Shown one piece after another: positions 28,137-36,253 of a stretch of 55,910 bases of DNA (positions within the stretch are counted from its first letter, which is position 1; each line of letters starts with the position of its first letter). The notes beneath the pieces are model-generated. The model did not search any database and was not told the DNA's origin. It was given only the letters and a program-made list of their open reading frames with translations. Source of the DNA: Clostridium nigeriense (GTDB lineage Bacteria > Bacillota > Clostridia > Clostridiales > Clostridiaceae); assembly GCF_900086595.1 (NCBI RefSeq), contig NZ_LT575472.1, forward strand, positions 3,568,609 through 3,624,518. Reading direction: 5' to 3'. The position numbers and the translations under genes were made by a program.

Positions 28137-29024
28137 ATGCATATAGATAGTTTAAATTATTTTTTCCAAGTTGCTAATTCTAAAAGTATTTCAACTGTTG
28201 CAAAAAATTCGCATATATCACAATCTGCACTAAGTCAACAAATTGCTAAGCTAGAGAATAAGCTTAATGTAAAATTATTTAATAGAACCAATAAAGGAGT
28301 AACCTTAACTCCAGAAGGAGAAATATTATTTAAATACACTGAATCAATATTAAACTCCTATAATAAAATGCAAGAAGAACTATTAAATTCAATAAACAAG
28401 AAAAAATATATATCAATTGAGTCAGTAGAATCCATAGGTCTAACTATTTTACCTATGGCTATTTCTAAGTTAAAAAAACAATTTACTTCCCATACAATTA
28501 GCCTTAAAAACATAGATTGTTGTTCTAAGCTAAGCTTAATAAATAATTTGTGTGATATTTTCATATGTTATAATAAACCAGAAAATATTTCTGGAGTAGT
28601 TTCAAAATTAATAGGTAATGATAAAATTATATTAGTTGCTGATAAAAGCTTCCCTATTAACAGTATAAAAAAAGAGCAAATATTTGAGTTACCATTAATA
28701 TTTACTTCAAATAAGAGTTGTTTAAGAAATACTATATGTGATCAATTAAATTGTAATAATCAAACTTTAAATAATGCTAATATATTGTATAGTACAAATT
28801 CTTATTTTTCTGCTTTAAAGGGAGTTTCCTCTAGTAAAGCTGCTACTTTTATACCAGCTAGTATTTACTATAATTATCATTCGTTATCAAATATTAAAAT
28901 TATTAATATAGAGGGCTTATCAATTTCTCTTCCTCTATATATATGTTATTTAGATTCTTTTTATAAAACTAACTCTGAATTTGTTAAAACATTAAAAAAC
29001 ATACTAAAAGGTTACTTAAATTAA
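28137..29024 (+). CDS. LysR-family transcriptional regulator
   Basis: The 295-residue protein has the LysR winged helix-turn-helix at residues 1-60 (MHIDSLNYFFQVANSKSIST, QSALSQQIAKLENKLNVKLF, NRTNKGVTLTPEGE). A linker helix and a two-lobed effector domain follow from about residue 90. The ATG follows AATAGGAG. LysR proteins usually control a divergent neighbour, here the solute-binding-type gene at 26896. The target and ligand are not clear. The effector domain is poorly conserved and Cys-containing. Its last seven codons and stop lie inside a 41-base palindrome. Confidence 0.9.
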   Translation: MHIDSLNYFFQVANSKSISTVAKNSHISQSALSQQIAKLENKLNVKLFNRTNKGVTLTPEGEILFKYTESILNSYNKMQEELLNSINKKKYISIESVESIGLTILPMAISKLKKQFTSHTISLKNIDCCSKLSLINNLCDIFICYNKPENISGVVSKLIGNDKIILVADKSFPINSIKKEQIFELPLIFTSNKSCLRNTICDQLNCNNQTLNNANILYSTNSYFSALKGVSSSKAATFIPASIYYNYHSLSNIKIINIEGLSISLPLYICYLDSFYKTNSEFVKTLKNILKGYLN

Positions 29025-29040
29025 GTAACCTTTTAGTATG
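29000..29040. terminator. Bidirectional terminator palindrome shared by two convergent genes
   Basis: Perfect 20-base arms (29000-29019 and 29021-29040) flank a single base. The palindrome contains the last codons and stop of the LysR gene on the plus strand, and the last codons and stop of the polyprenyl synthase gene on the minus strand. The outer TTTTAG segments give short U-tracts. Confidence 0.8.
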
Positions 29041-29998
29041 TCCTCTTTAATAGCCACTGAGCTATTTCTTTTAAAACATATTTATATTCATTATCAGGAA
29101 GTTTATCAATTCCCCTAAAGCATTTTTTCATATACTTTTCTGCTAATTCCTTAGCTAATTCTATTCCTTTATTTTCCTTAACTAGATTTATTATTTCATG
29201 TACATCTTCTTCAGAGTAATAATCTTTACCTAATATATCATTAAATGCTGATTTATTATTTCTATAAGCATAAATTAAAGGAAGAGTGTATATTCCTTGC
29301 TTTAGGTCATTTGCAGCAGACTTTTTTATGCTCTTGTCGTTACCTTCATAATCTAATATATCATCTATTATTTGAAAGGCCATTCCTAAGTTATGTCCTA
29401 TATTTCCAAGCTCCTTTGAAATCTTAGAATCTGCATTACATTCAGCAGCACCTAAGTATAATGATATTGAAAATAGTTCTGCTGTTTTTCCAGATATTCT
29501 ACTTAAATAATCCTTAACAGAAAATTTCATAGAAAATCTAGAATTTAATTGATTAACTTCTCCCATACATATCTTTGACATTGCTCTTGAATCAACCTTT
29601 ATTGATTGTAAGGAAGAATTAGTCGCAAGTAACTTAAAGCATACACAGAAAAGATAGTCGCCTATGTATACAGCATAATCCTTTCCATATTTAGATTGTA
29701 TAGTTTCTTGACCTCTTCTAAGCTTAGAATCATCTATAACATCATCATGAACCAAAGTTGCCATATGCAGCATTTCTATTACTGCTGCAGTAGGAATTGA
29801 TTTCTTTATATCATTATCACCAAACTTTGCTCCTATTAAAACAAAAGCAGGTCTTAATAGCTTACCACCTGATTCAATTAACTCTATTATTGAATTTTCT
29901 ATTTTTTTATCTTTACACTTAACATTTCTTTTCATTAAATCTAAAACATCAGTAAGCTCTTGTTTCAATTCAGGATAATTGTTCCAAATCTTGTCCAT
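29033..29998 (-). CDS. dmkB: Polyprenyl diphosphate synthase (DmkB-like, extracellular electron transfer locus)
   Basis: The 321-residue protein is a trans-prenyl synthase. GGKLLRPAF, the first Asp-rich motif LVHDDVIDDSKLRRGQ (about residues 84-99) and the second FQIIDDILDYEG (about 213-224) bind the diphosphates through magnesium. It builds a long prenyl chain from IPP on an allylic primer at the membrane. In the Listeria electron-transfer locus this gene (dmkB) supplies the demethylmenaquinone side chain, and it follows eetB there as here, 62 bases downstream. The symbol rests on gene order. It might instead make a general quinone or undecaprenyl-type chain. The start follows AAGGTGG. Confidence 0.85.
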   Translation of the reverse strand: MDKIWNNYPELKQELTDVLDLMKRNVKCKDKKIENSIIELIESGGKLLRPAFVLIGAKFGDNDIKKSIPTAAVIEMLHMATLVHDDVIDDSKLRRGQETIQSKYGKDYAVYIGDYLFCVCFKLLATNSSLQSIKVDSRAMSKICMGEVNQLNSRFSMKFSVKDYLSRISGKTAELFSISLYLGAAECNADSKISKELGNIGHNLGMAFQIIDDILDYEGNDKSIKKSAANDLKQGIYTLPLIYAYRNNKSAFNDILGKDYYSEEDVHEIINLVKENKGIELAKELAEKYMKKCFRGIDKLPDNEYKYVLKEIAQWLLKRTY

Positions 29999-30060
29999 TA
30001 TAATCCACCTTCTTAGTGTTTTTAAAAATCATACATTTATTTTATATATAGCATAGATAT

Positions 30061-30576
30061 TTATATTTTAAACATTGGAAGTTTTCTTAAATGTTTTACA
30101 GCATAATTAGCCGTAATTCCTATAAATATACCTGTACCTATACCAATAGTTGATAATATAGGTAGGTATAACATCACACCTATATTCTTTACTATTAATG
30201 AAGCAATTATTAATTGTCCTATATTATGAAATATTGCACCTGCAGAACTTACTCCAATTATGCTAACCTTATCCTTAAATAAATCTTTTACTATACTCAT
30301 AGACATAAAGCTTAGTATTCCTCCTGCTGCACTGTACATGAAGGATGATAAATTACCACCAAACATAGTTCCTAATGTAAGTCTTAAAAATAATACTAAA
30401 AAAGCATCCCTTTTACTATCTAATGTGTATAAAGCAATTACAGTAATTAAATTTGCTAATCCTAATTTAGCTCCAGGTGTTATAAATGGGACAGGAATTG
30501 ATCGCTCAACTATATGTAAAACTAGTGCTTGAGCTACTAATAAACCTATATATACTATTCTACTAGTCTTTTTCAT
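30061..30576 (-). CDS. eetB: Gx-transporter-family membrane protein, EetB-like
   Basis: The 171-residue protein is almost all membrane, with about five hydrophobic segments. It carries the family motif PVPFITPGAKLGLANLITVIALY (about residues 28-50) and GTMFGG. The family is often annotated as heptaprenyl diphosphate synthase component I or Gx transporter. In Listeria its homologue EetB is needed for flavin-based extracellular electron transfer, next to EetA. Here it starts 9 bases after the EetA-like gene with AAGGAG upstream, so the two are translationally close. It may shape an electron path across the membrane together with EetA; the mechanism is not settled. Confidence 0.85.
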   Translation of the reverse strand: MKKTSRIVYIGLLVAQALVLHIVERSIPVPFITPGAKLGLANLITVIALYTLDSKRDAFLVLFLRLTLGTMFGGNLSSFMYSAAGGILSFMSMSIVKDLFKDKVSIIGVSSAGAIFHNIGQLIIASLIVKNIGVMLYLPILSTIGIGTGIFIGITANYAVKHLRKLPMFKI

Positions 30577-30585
30577 AATTTCTCC

Positions 30586-30966
30586 TTAATACGATAGAAT
30601 AATATCATCTTCTGCTTTACCCTTAATTTCTATCATAACCTTATGTGGAAGACATACTAAGCTTTGTCCTGCCTTCTCAATATACTCTGGATTCATACAA
30701 ACCTTATCTGGGCAATCAGCTTCTATTATACCTATTTTATTATCTTTTACTTTAATAATATTAGTCCCCAACTTTGTCTTTACTTCTATAATTTCTTCAC
30801 CCACATGGGCTGATAAAGGCACTGTTTTATATAACTTCCCTGCCACTGTTATTTCTGCATAAGTATTTTTATATCCTTTTCCAACAGATGCTCCTAATAT
30901 TATTTCAGGCAAAAAGGATAATAACATTAATACGGCAATAATAACAAAATCTAACTTTTTAAACAT
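30586..30966 (-). CDS. eetA: NusG domain II protein, EetA-like
   Basis: The ATG at 30966 (126 residues) follows ATGGAG; the longer frame has no better site. One N-terminal membrane segment (about residues 5-24) is followed by an extracytoplasmic NusG domain II fold (YAEITVAGKLYKTVPLSA) and a cysteine-containing C-terminal part with DCPDKVCMNPEYI and SLVCLPHKVMIEI. This pattern is the EetA type, required with EetB and Ndh2 for electron export in Listeria. The three cysteines (in DCPDKVC and VCLPH) are conserved in the family and could bind a metal or be redox active. It is the first gene of the eetA-eetB-dmkB set. Confidence 0.85.
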   Translation of the reverse strand: MFKKLDFVIIAVLMLLSFLPEIILGASVGKGYKNTYAEITVAGKLYKTVPLSAHVGEEIIEVKTKLGTNIIKVKDNKIGIIEADCPDKVCMNPEYIEKAGQSLVCLPHKVMIEIKGKAEDDIILSY

Positions 30967-31066
30967 AATAATAATCTCCATTACAAATATTAGATGAATA
31001 TACATACTTCAACTTTATAGTTTTATCCTACTACATAAAATTTATAATTTAAATGAAAAATTAACG

Positions 31067-31088
31067 AAAAAACTCCCTTAGGAGTTTT
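31067..31088 (-). terminator. Terminator between ndh2 and eetA
   Basis: On the minus strand AAAACTCC-TAAG-GGAGTTTT is followed by two more T. It lies in the 260-base gap between the two genes. Confidence 0.7.
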
Positions 31089-31163
31089 CAATATTAAATT
31101 ATATTAAGTTACTTTAATAAATTACTTAAATAATTCTCCATCTTCAATTATCAATTCTTAATT

Positions 31164-31184
31164 AGGCTGCCGTAAAGGCAGCCC
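31164..31184 (-). terminator. G/C-rich hairpin after ndh2, weak terminator or mRNA end stabiliser
   Basis: Perfect 7-base arms GGCTGCC and GGCAGCC around 5 bases lie 43 bases after the ndh2 stop. There is no T-run after it on the minus strand (TAATTAAG), so it may protect the mRNA end rather than terminate by itself. Confidence 0.5.
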
Positions 31185-31226
31185 TATAAAGTTTATTATA
31201 CATGTATTTTAAAAATATTTCACCTA

Positions 31227-33107
31227 TTATTGTGCATTCTTATATACTGGTGTTTTCTTTCCATGCCAGAAATTATCTGCTAACTTTGTAATCCATGGCA
31301 TAATATAATAATCTAAACCAAATGTTCTACCAGCTCCACCCATTAATGCTATTGAACCAAAGAAATACCAAAGTATGTCCCAACCAGCCATAGCACATAA
31401 GATGAAGTTAACTACCATACCAGCTGAAACTGCACTAAATATAAATGTAAATAATCCAGCTATTAAGCATAGACCCATTCCTATTTCCATTAACACAACT
31501 ATTCTTTGGAACCAAACTGCAACTTCTGGATTTGGCATCATAAATTGCATTATTGAAGCGTACCAACCTGGAACTTCCTTAAGTATTGGTGTTGCCCACT
31601 CAGTTGCAACTTCTCCTGTTGATGCTGAAGCACCAGATGTTGCATCTTGTAACCAAGTAAATGGCATTTTTACATTACCAGCTTTAGTCCAGCTGTCGGC
31701 ACCAATAGTAATCTTATCAAAGAATCCTTTAATACTACCTGCATTCCACATAGATTCCCATGTAGATTCCCCAAGTAACTTCTTTATACCTTCAATTAAC
31801 CATAATGAACCAATATATAATCTTAATGGAACTAACCATAATCTGTTAGCCTTTGATGATAAATGACCTCTCATTACTGATCTTCTATCTTCCATTGTAA
31901 AGAACTCATGTTGTAAATAATTATATATAGCATTAATATTATTTACACCCCATAAGTAGTACATATTAACTAAATGTTTCATCATCATTGCAATAAATCC
32001 TGATAATTTCACACCCATTAAGTTAGCAACACAATATCTTCCACCAATTGAAACCATAAATCCATGGTAGCTGCTCTTGAACTTTTCCATTTCTTTATTT
32101 TCTATTGAAGCAATTATGTTTTTAACTGCAGTATTTGCTGTTTGTTCTGCTGCTTCAACTATTTGAGGAGTACCTTTTCCTGGTTCTTCTTCAAAGTAAG
32201 CCATATCTCCAACTACGAATACATCTTTTTTACCTACAGCTTGCATAAATTCATTAGTTTGTAATCTTCCTGCTCTAGCTGTTTCTAAACCATATTCTTT
32301 AGCTTCTTGATTTCCTTGAATACCGCAAGTCCAAATTAATGTTCTAGTGTTTATCTTTTGTCCACTCTTTAAAATTACTTGGTTTTCAGTAACTTCAACT
32401 ATTGGAGAGTTCTTTAATATTTCCATACCATGCTTAACCATGTACTTTTCAGCTTTATCTGCTTGCTTTCTATCTAACATGTTTAAGATAGTTCCCATAG
32501 CTTCAACAACTTTTAAAGTAACTTCTGATTCATCTACATTGTACTCTCTAGCTAGTCTAGTCTTCCATTCAAGAAGTTCCCCAGCCATTTCTATACCTGT
32601 AAATCCTGAACCTGCTACTATAAAAGTAAGCATTTCTCTTCTCTTATTTTCATCTCTTTCTAAGCTTGCCTTAGCAAACATATCCTCGATGTGATGTCTT
32701 ATCTTCATAGCATCTTCAAATGACCAAAGAGTAAATCCATTTTCCTTTACTCCAGGAACTCCAAAGAAAGCTGGTTCACTACCAGTTCCAACTATAAGAT
32801 AATCATATGAAAATTCTCCATGAGTAGTTTTAACAACCTTATTATCTGTATCAACCTTTTCTATTAAATCTGTAACAACATTAACTTTTGTTTTTCCAAA
32901 AATTTTGCATAGTTCTACTTGAACTGATTCAGGGTGAACTCTTCCCCCTGCGACTTCATGTAACTCTGTCATTAAAGTGTGATATGGATTTTTATCAATT
33001 AAAGTTATTTCCACATCATTATTTTTCTTATATTTTTTCGCTAATTTCTTAGCAGCGTGAACACCACCATATCCAGCTCCAAGAACAAGTATCTTATTTT
33101 TTGACAT
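31227..33107 (-). CDS. ndh2: Type II NADH dehydrogenase with C-terminal membrane domain, Ndh2 of extracellular electron transfer
   Basis: The 626-residue protein starts with an FAD-binding Rossmann motif (ILVLGAGYGGVHAAKKL, residues 6-22). It has a second nucleotide site (FIVAGSGFTGIEMAGELLEW, about 163-182) and the C-terminal FAD contact VFVVGDMAYFEEEPGKGTPQ. After about residue 420 comes an extra 200-residue DoxX-like region with four or five hydrophobic helices. Ordinary Ndh-2 enzymes stop near 400. The Listeria Ndh2 used for extracellular electron transfer has the same extra membrane domain and the same neighbours. It passes electrons from NADH to a membrane quinone. The start follows GAAGGGTG. 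Confidence 0.92.
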   Translation of the reverse strand: MSKNKILVLGAGYGGVHAAKKLAKKYKKNNDVEITLIDKNPYHTLMTELHEVAGGRVHPESVQVELCKIFGKTKVNVVTDLIEKVDTDNKVVKTTHGEFSYDYLIVGTGSEPAFFGVPGVKENGFTLWSFEDAMKIRHHIEDMFAKASLERDENKRREMLTFIVAGSGFTGIEMAGELLEWKTRLAREYNVDESEVTLKVVEAMGTILNMLDRKQADKAEKYMVKHGMEILKNSPIVEVTENQVILKSGQKINTRTLIWTCGIQGNQEAKEYGLETARAGRLQTNEFMQAVGKKDVFVVGDMAYFEEEPGKGTPQIVEAAEQTANTAVKNIIASIENKEMEKFKSSYHGFMVSIGGRYCVANLMGVKLSGFIAMMMKHLVNMYYLWGVNNINAIYNYLQHEFFTMEDRRSVMRGHLSSKANRLWLVPLRLYIGSLWLIEGIKKLLGESTWESMWNAGSIKGFFDKITIGADSWTKAGNVKMPFTWLQDATSGASASTGEVATEWATPILKEVPGWYASIMQFMMPNPEVAVWFQRIVVLMEIGMGLCLIAGLFTFIFSAVSAGMVVNFILCAMAGWDILWYFFGSIALMGGAGRTFGLDYYIMPWITKLADNFWHGKKTPVYKNAQ

Positions 33108-33151
33108 GTTGCACCCTTCCCTTCATTAAAAATTCTAAAATAGCATATTTA

Positions 33152-33180
33152 ATTCTATACACTATTTCTTAATATGTCTA
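33152..33180 (-). promoter_or_regulatory. ndh2: Possible sigma A promoter of ndh2
   Basis: On the minus strand TAGACA (33180-33175), a 17-base spacer and TAGAAT (33157-33152) lie 45 bases before the ndh2 start, each one or two bases from consensus. Confidence 0.45.
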
Positions 33181-33358
33181 TATTATCGCAATTATTTTTT
33201 TGTGGTTTTTTTAACAATTAATTCTATGTATTTTTCATATTTTTTATCTTAAAATCCTTATATAGTCTCATTTATTAAGGTTTGTTTATTCTTTAACGTC
33301 ATTAGCATTTCCTTATGGCATATAAGAAAGTTGAATATCAAAAGCATTTTATTTTGTG

Positions 33359-33364
33359 TATAAT
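33359..33364 (+). promoter_or_regulatory. Probable -10 element of the PplA-like gene
   Basis: TATAAT lies 60 bases before the ATG at 33424. No good -35 is seen at 17 bases; TTGAAT lies 22 bases upstream. The 315-base divergent region otherwise holds A/T-rich spacer and the ndh2 promoter; I see no clear Rex or other operator. Confidence 0.4.
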
Positions 33365-33423
33365 GAACTAGTAATTGAAAACAATTCAATATTATTAAAA
33401 ATAAGTTTAAGGGGGATTTTTTT

Positions 33424-33846
33424 ATGAAATCAAGAAGAGTTATAAGCTTATTAGCAGTTGCTGCTTTAGCTACTACTGTATTTGTAGGATGTGGTAATAA
33501 AGAAGAAGCTAAAGAGGCAGGATTAAAAGACGGAACATACACTCAAAAATCTGAAGCTGATGAAAGAGGATATGTTTCTTCTATAGAAATAGAAGTTAAA
33601 GATGGCAAAATAGCTAAAGTTAAATATGACGAAGCTAACGATAAAGGAAGTAAATTAGCTGATGCTGATTACAATGCTATGATGAAAGAAAAAAGCGGAA
33701 GCAACCCAGAAGAAGCTTTCCCAGCATTAGAAAAAGCTTTAGTTGAAAAGCAAGATGTTGCTGCAGTTGATGCTGTAACTGGTGCTACTCACACTTCTGA
33801 AAGCTTCAAAACTTTAGCAGAAAAGGCTTTAGCAGAAGCTAAATAA
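33424..33846 (+). CDS. FMN-binding lipoprotein, PplA-like extracellular electron carrier
   Basis: The 140-residue protein has a lipoprotein signal (FVGC, Cys23) and a single FMN-binding domain: DGTYTQKSEADERGYVSSIE, EVKDGKIAKVKYDE, and the flavinylation motif DAVTGAT at residues 116-122. Thr122 is the predicted site of covalent FMN attachment by ApbE. In Listeria the equivalent PplA has two such domains and carries electrons to extracellular acceptors. This one has half the capacity. The ATG follows AAGGGGG. It is separated by a terminator from the flavin transferase gene that should modify it, and diverges from ndh2. Confidence 0.9.
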   Translation: MKSRRVISLLAVAALATTVFVGCGNKEEAKEAGLKDGTYTQKSEADERGYVSSIEIEVKDGKIAKVKYDEANDKGSKLADADYNAMMKEKSGSNPEEAFPALEKALVEKQDVAAVDAVTGATHTSESFKTLAEKALAEAK

Positions 33847-33858
33847 TTTTATTTTTTT

Positions 33859-33893
33859 AAAGACTTTAGGATTTTACCTGAAGTCTTTTGTTA
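33859..33893 (+). terminator. Terminator after the PplA-like gene
   Basis: AAAGACTT (33859-33866) and AAGTCTTT (33881-33888) with an inner AGG/CCT pairing are followed by a T-rich stretch. Some read-through to fmnB is possible. Confidence 0.75.
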
Positions 33894-33946
33894 TTTTTTA
33901 TTTTTTTACTTATAATATTATTAAAGATGTAAATAGGAGGCGCTTT

Positions 33947-34993
33947 ATGACAAAAAAATTTATAAAAAACCTAGCTTTTTGTATTTTGTTAATTTTTTCT
34001 CTTGGAATTTTGGCTGGTTGTTCAAAAGATAACAAAGTAAAAGAACCTCTGTCGAAAAGTGAAGTTTTAATGGGAACTGTAGTAACTGTAACTCTTTATG
34101 ATAGTAATGATGAAAAAATTTTAGATAAAGTTTTTGATAAGGTTAAGGATTTAGAGAAAACTCTAAGTATAAATGAGAACGGAACTTTAGTAGATGAAGT
34201 CAATGCAGAAGCAGGTGTAAAACCTGTTAAAGTAGATGAGGATACATACGCTATAGTAAAGAAAGGAATAGAATATTCAAATTTATCTCATGGATTATTT
34301 GATATTTCTGTAGGACCTATAGTAAAACTTTGGAACATTGGACTTCCTGAAGCAAAAGTTCCTACACAAGAGGAAATAAATGAAAAACTTCCATTCATAG
34401 GATATAAGGATATTGAACTTAATGAAAATGACAAAACTATTTTCTTGAAAAGACCTGGAATGATGATTGACTTAGGTGGTATTGCTAAAGGTTATACCGC
34501 TGATGTAATTTCAAATATTTTAACTGAAGAAGGAGTTAAAAGCGCCATAATAAACTTAGGTGGAAATGTATTTACTCATGGTAAAAAGGTAAATGGAGAT
34601 GATTGGAAGATAGGAATACAAAATCCATTCTCTGATCGTGGTGCTATTGTTGGTACCCTTACAACTAGTAATAAATCTGTGGTAACTTCAGGTATATACG
34701 AAAGATACATTGAAAAAGATGGTGTTAAATATCATCATATTTTAAGTCCTAAAACAGGATATCCTTATGAGAATGAAATTGCAGGTATAACTATAGTAAG
34801 TGATACCTCTGCTGACGGAGATGCACTATCTACTTCAGTATTTGCTATGGGTGTAGAAGAGGGAATGAAATTCGTAAACTCTATAGACGGTATAGATGCT
34901 ATATTTGTAACAAAAGATAATAAAGTATATATAACTGATGGTATAAGATCAATATTCCAATTGTCTAATAGTGACTTTACATTAGCTAATTAA
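33947..34993 (+). CDS. apbE: FAD:protein FMN transferase lipoprotein (ApbE/FmnB)
   Basis: The 348-residue protein has a lipoprotein signal (LAGC, Cys25), then the ApbE fold: MGTVVTVTLYD, the FAD-binding region GLFDISVGPIVKLWNIG, DLGGIAKGYTADVI, NLGGNVFTHGK and the metal site YHHILSPKTGYPYEN with DTSADGDALSTSVFAMG. It moves FMN from FAD onto a Thr of target proteins on the outer face of the membrane. The neighbouring FMN-binding lipoprotein carries the required DxxTGAT motif, so it is the obvious substrate. In Listeria the same enzyme (FmnB) is essential for extracellular electron transfer. The ATG follows AATAGGAGG. Confidence 0.95.
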   Translation: MTKKFIKNLAFCILLIFSLGILAGCSKDNKVKEPLSKSEVLMGTVVTVTLYDSNDEKILDKVFDKVKDLEKTLSINENGTLVDEVNAEAGVKPVKVDEDTYAIVKKGIEYSNLSHGLFDISVGPIVKLWNIGLPEAKVPTQEEINEKLPFIGYKDIELNENDKTIFLKRPGMMIDLGGIAKGYTADVISNILTEEGVKSAIINLGGNVFTHGKKVNGDDWKIGIQNPFSDRGAIVGTLTTSNKSVVTSGIYERYIEKDGVKYHHILSPKTGYPYENEIAGITIVSDTSADGDALSTSVFAMGVEEGMKFVNSIDGIDAIFVTKDNKVYITDGIRSIFQLSNSDFTLAN

Positions 34994-34994
34994 T

Positions 34995-35031
34995 AAAAAG
35001 TTGGGCTGCTAACAACAGTCCAACTTTTTAC
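34995..35031 (+). terminator. Terminator of apbE
   Basis: AAAAAGTTGG-CTG and CAG-CCAACTTTTT form a long stem (34995-35008 with 35016-35029) directly after the stop, with the T-run in the second arm. Confidence 0.88.
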
Positions 35032-35080
35032 TATTTTAAAATGAATTTTACCGCTTTTTATCCCAAATATATATTTCTCA

Positions 35081-36154
35081 TTACTCAATATGACCTTGTG
35101 TTATTTTTATTGCTAAAACAATTGCTAAAAATCCACATATAAGTTTTACTAATATATAAATTAAAACTATTTCTTTTGCTTCAGTAGCTACATAACCTAA
35201 CTGTCCACCAAATACATAAGCTCCAGCTACTGAAAAAGCCGAGCATATCATCTTTCCCCTATCATCTAGCTTATCAAAGTCAGTAAATACTATAACAGCT
35301 GATGCTAAACTCCCAATTAATGCTGTAACAGACGCAGAGTTAATACCCAATTTCTTTTCTAACCTTTTTATATTATTTTTAAATATTAACTTTATTACTT
35401 CTAACATTACATTTGCCCCAGCTAGGAATATAGCTATTTTCCCAACTATAGTTAAAGCTTCCTCTAATGGCAATAGATTATTAACTAATTCTATTCCTGT
35501 TATTGATTTAATTCCTTGAAGCCCTAGTCCAATTAAGCCTATTATAAATATAAATTTTGCTAAAGCCTTGAAGTAAATTATCATCTTACTAGGCATCTTA
35601 TATAGACCTATGATTATTAATGCTGAAATAACTAATATAGGTAAAAGACTAATAAATATATTTATTATTGACATTTTTAATAAAATTCCACCTATAAATA
35701 ATCCAATAGGTACTGTAACTATTCCACAAAGTACTCCTTTGCACAAAATATCTATGCTTTCCTCTTTAATTATTCCTAATGCTAATGGCAAAGTAAAACT
35801 TATAGTACACCCAAGAATAGAAGAAATTAAAATACCTGAAAAGTATATTTCTGAATTACCTCTTCCTATTGCTTCCGCTATTTTATAGCCTCCCATATCT
35901 ACAGCTATTAATGATGATGAAATTATGCTTGGCTCTATAAAACTTTTGCTAAGTAAAGGAATTATGTACTTAGTTAAAGCATCCGAAATTATTGGTGTTA
36001 TAGAAAGTATTCCTATCATTGATAAAGCCAATGAACCCATACTTTGAATTCCACCTTCTACTCCTTTGCTTAACTTTAATTTTCCACCAAAAATATAATC
36101 TATTATTCCTATTATAAAAAAAATTCCAACTATATATAACATTATCTTTTCCAT
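35081..36154 (-). CDS. eutH: EutH-type ethanolamine permease homologue
   Basis: The 357-residue protein has about ten hydrophobic segments. It matches EutH, for example GGIQSMGSLALSMIGILSI, SSLIAVDMGGYKIAEAIG, and VAGAYVFGGQLGYVATEA near the C-terminus. EutH imports ethanolamine, a carbon and nitrogen source from host phospholipids. No other eut gene (ammonia-lyase, shell proteins, EutV/EutW) is in the window, so it is an isolated copy and its substrate could differ. The ATG follows AGGAG at 9 bases. It is a single gene flanked by terminators. Confidence 0.88.
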   Translation of the reverse strand: MEKIMLYIVGIFFIIGIIDYIFGGKLKLSKGVEGGIQSMGSLALSMIGILSITPIISDALTKYIIPLLSKSFIEPSIISSSLIAVDMGGYKIAEAIGRGNSEIYFSGILISSILGCTISFTLPLALGIIKEESIDILCKGVLCGIVTVPIGLFIGGILLKMSIINIFISLLPILVISALIIIGLYKMPSKMIIYFKALAKFIFIIGLIGLGLQGIKSITGIELVNNLLPLEEALTIVGKIAIFLAGANVMLEVIKLIFKNNIKRLEKKLGINSASVTALIGSLASAVIVFTDFDKLDDRGKMICSAFSVAGAYVFGGQLGYVATEAKEIVLIYILVKLICGFLAIVLAIKITQGHIE

Positions 36155-36206
36155 ATATTACTACTCCTAAATTAAACTAATTTAATTTTATCAAATTTAC
36201 ACATAA

Positions 36207-36238
36207 CAAAAAAGCCCCTTATTAAAGGAGCCTTTTTG
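36207..36238 (-). terminator. Terminator of the Cys-rich protein gene
   Basis: On the minus strand AAAAAGGCTCCTT-TAAT-AAGGGGCTTTTTT forms a strong stem ending in T, 16 bases after the stop at 36254. Confidence 0.88.
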
Positions 36239-36253
36239 TCTTAATTTTAATAA

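Noticed and set aside
31120..31165. A/T repeats of the TCAATTATCAATTCTTAATTA type as a small mobile element
   Set aside because: Degenerate short A/T repeats without terminal inverted repeats; such strings arise easily at this base composition.
33258..33542. 94-codon minus-strand frame over the start of the PplA-like gene
   Set aside because: It overlaps the promoter and signal peptide of a clear plus-strand gene and has no family features.
34045..34055. TGTCGAA as a Spo0A box
   Set aside because: It lies inside the apbE coding sequence with no promoter near.
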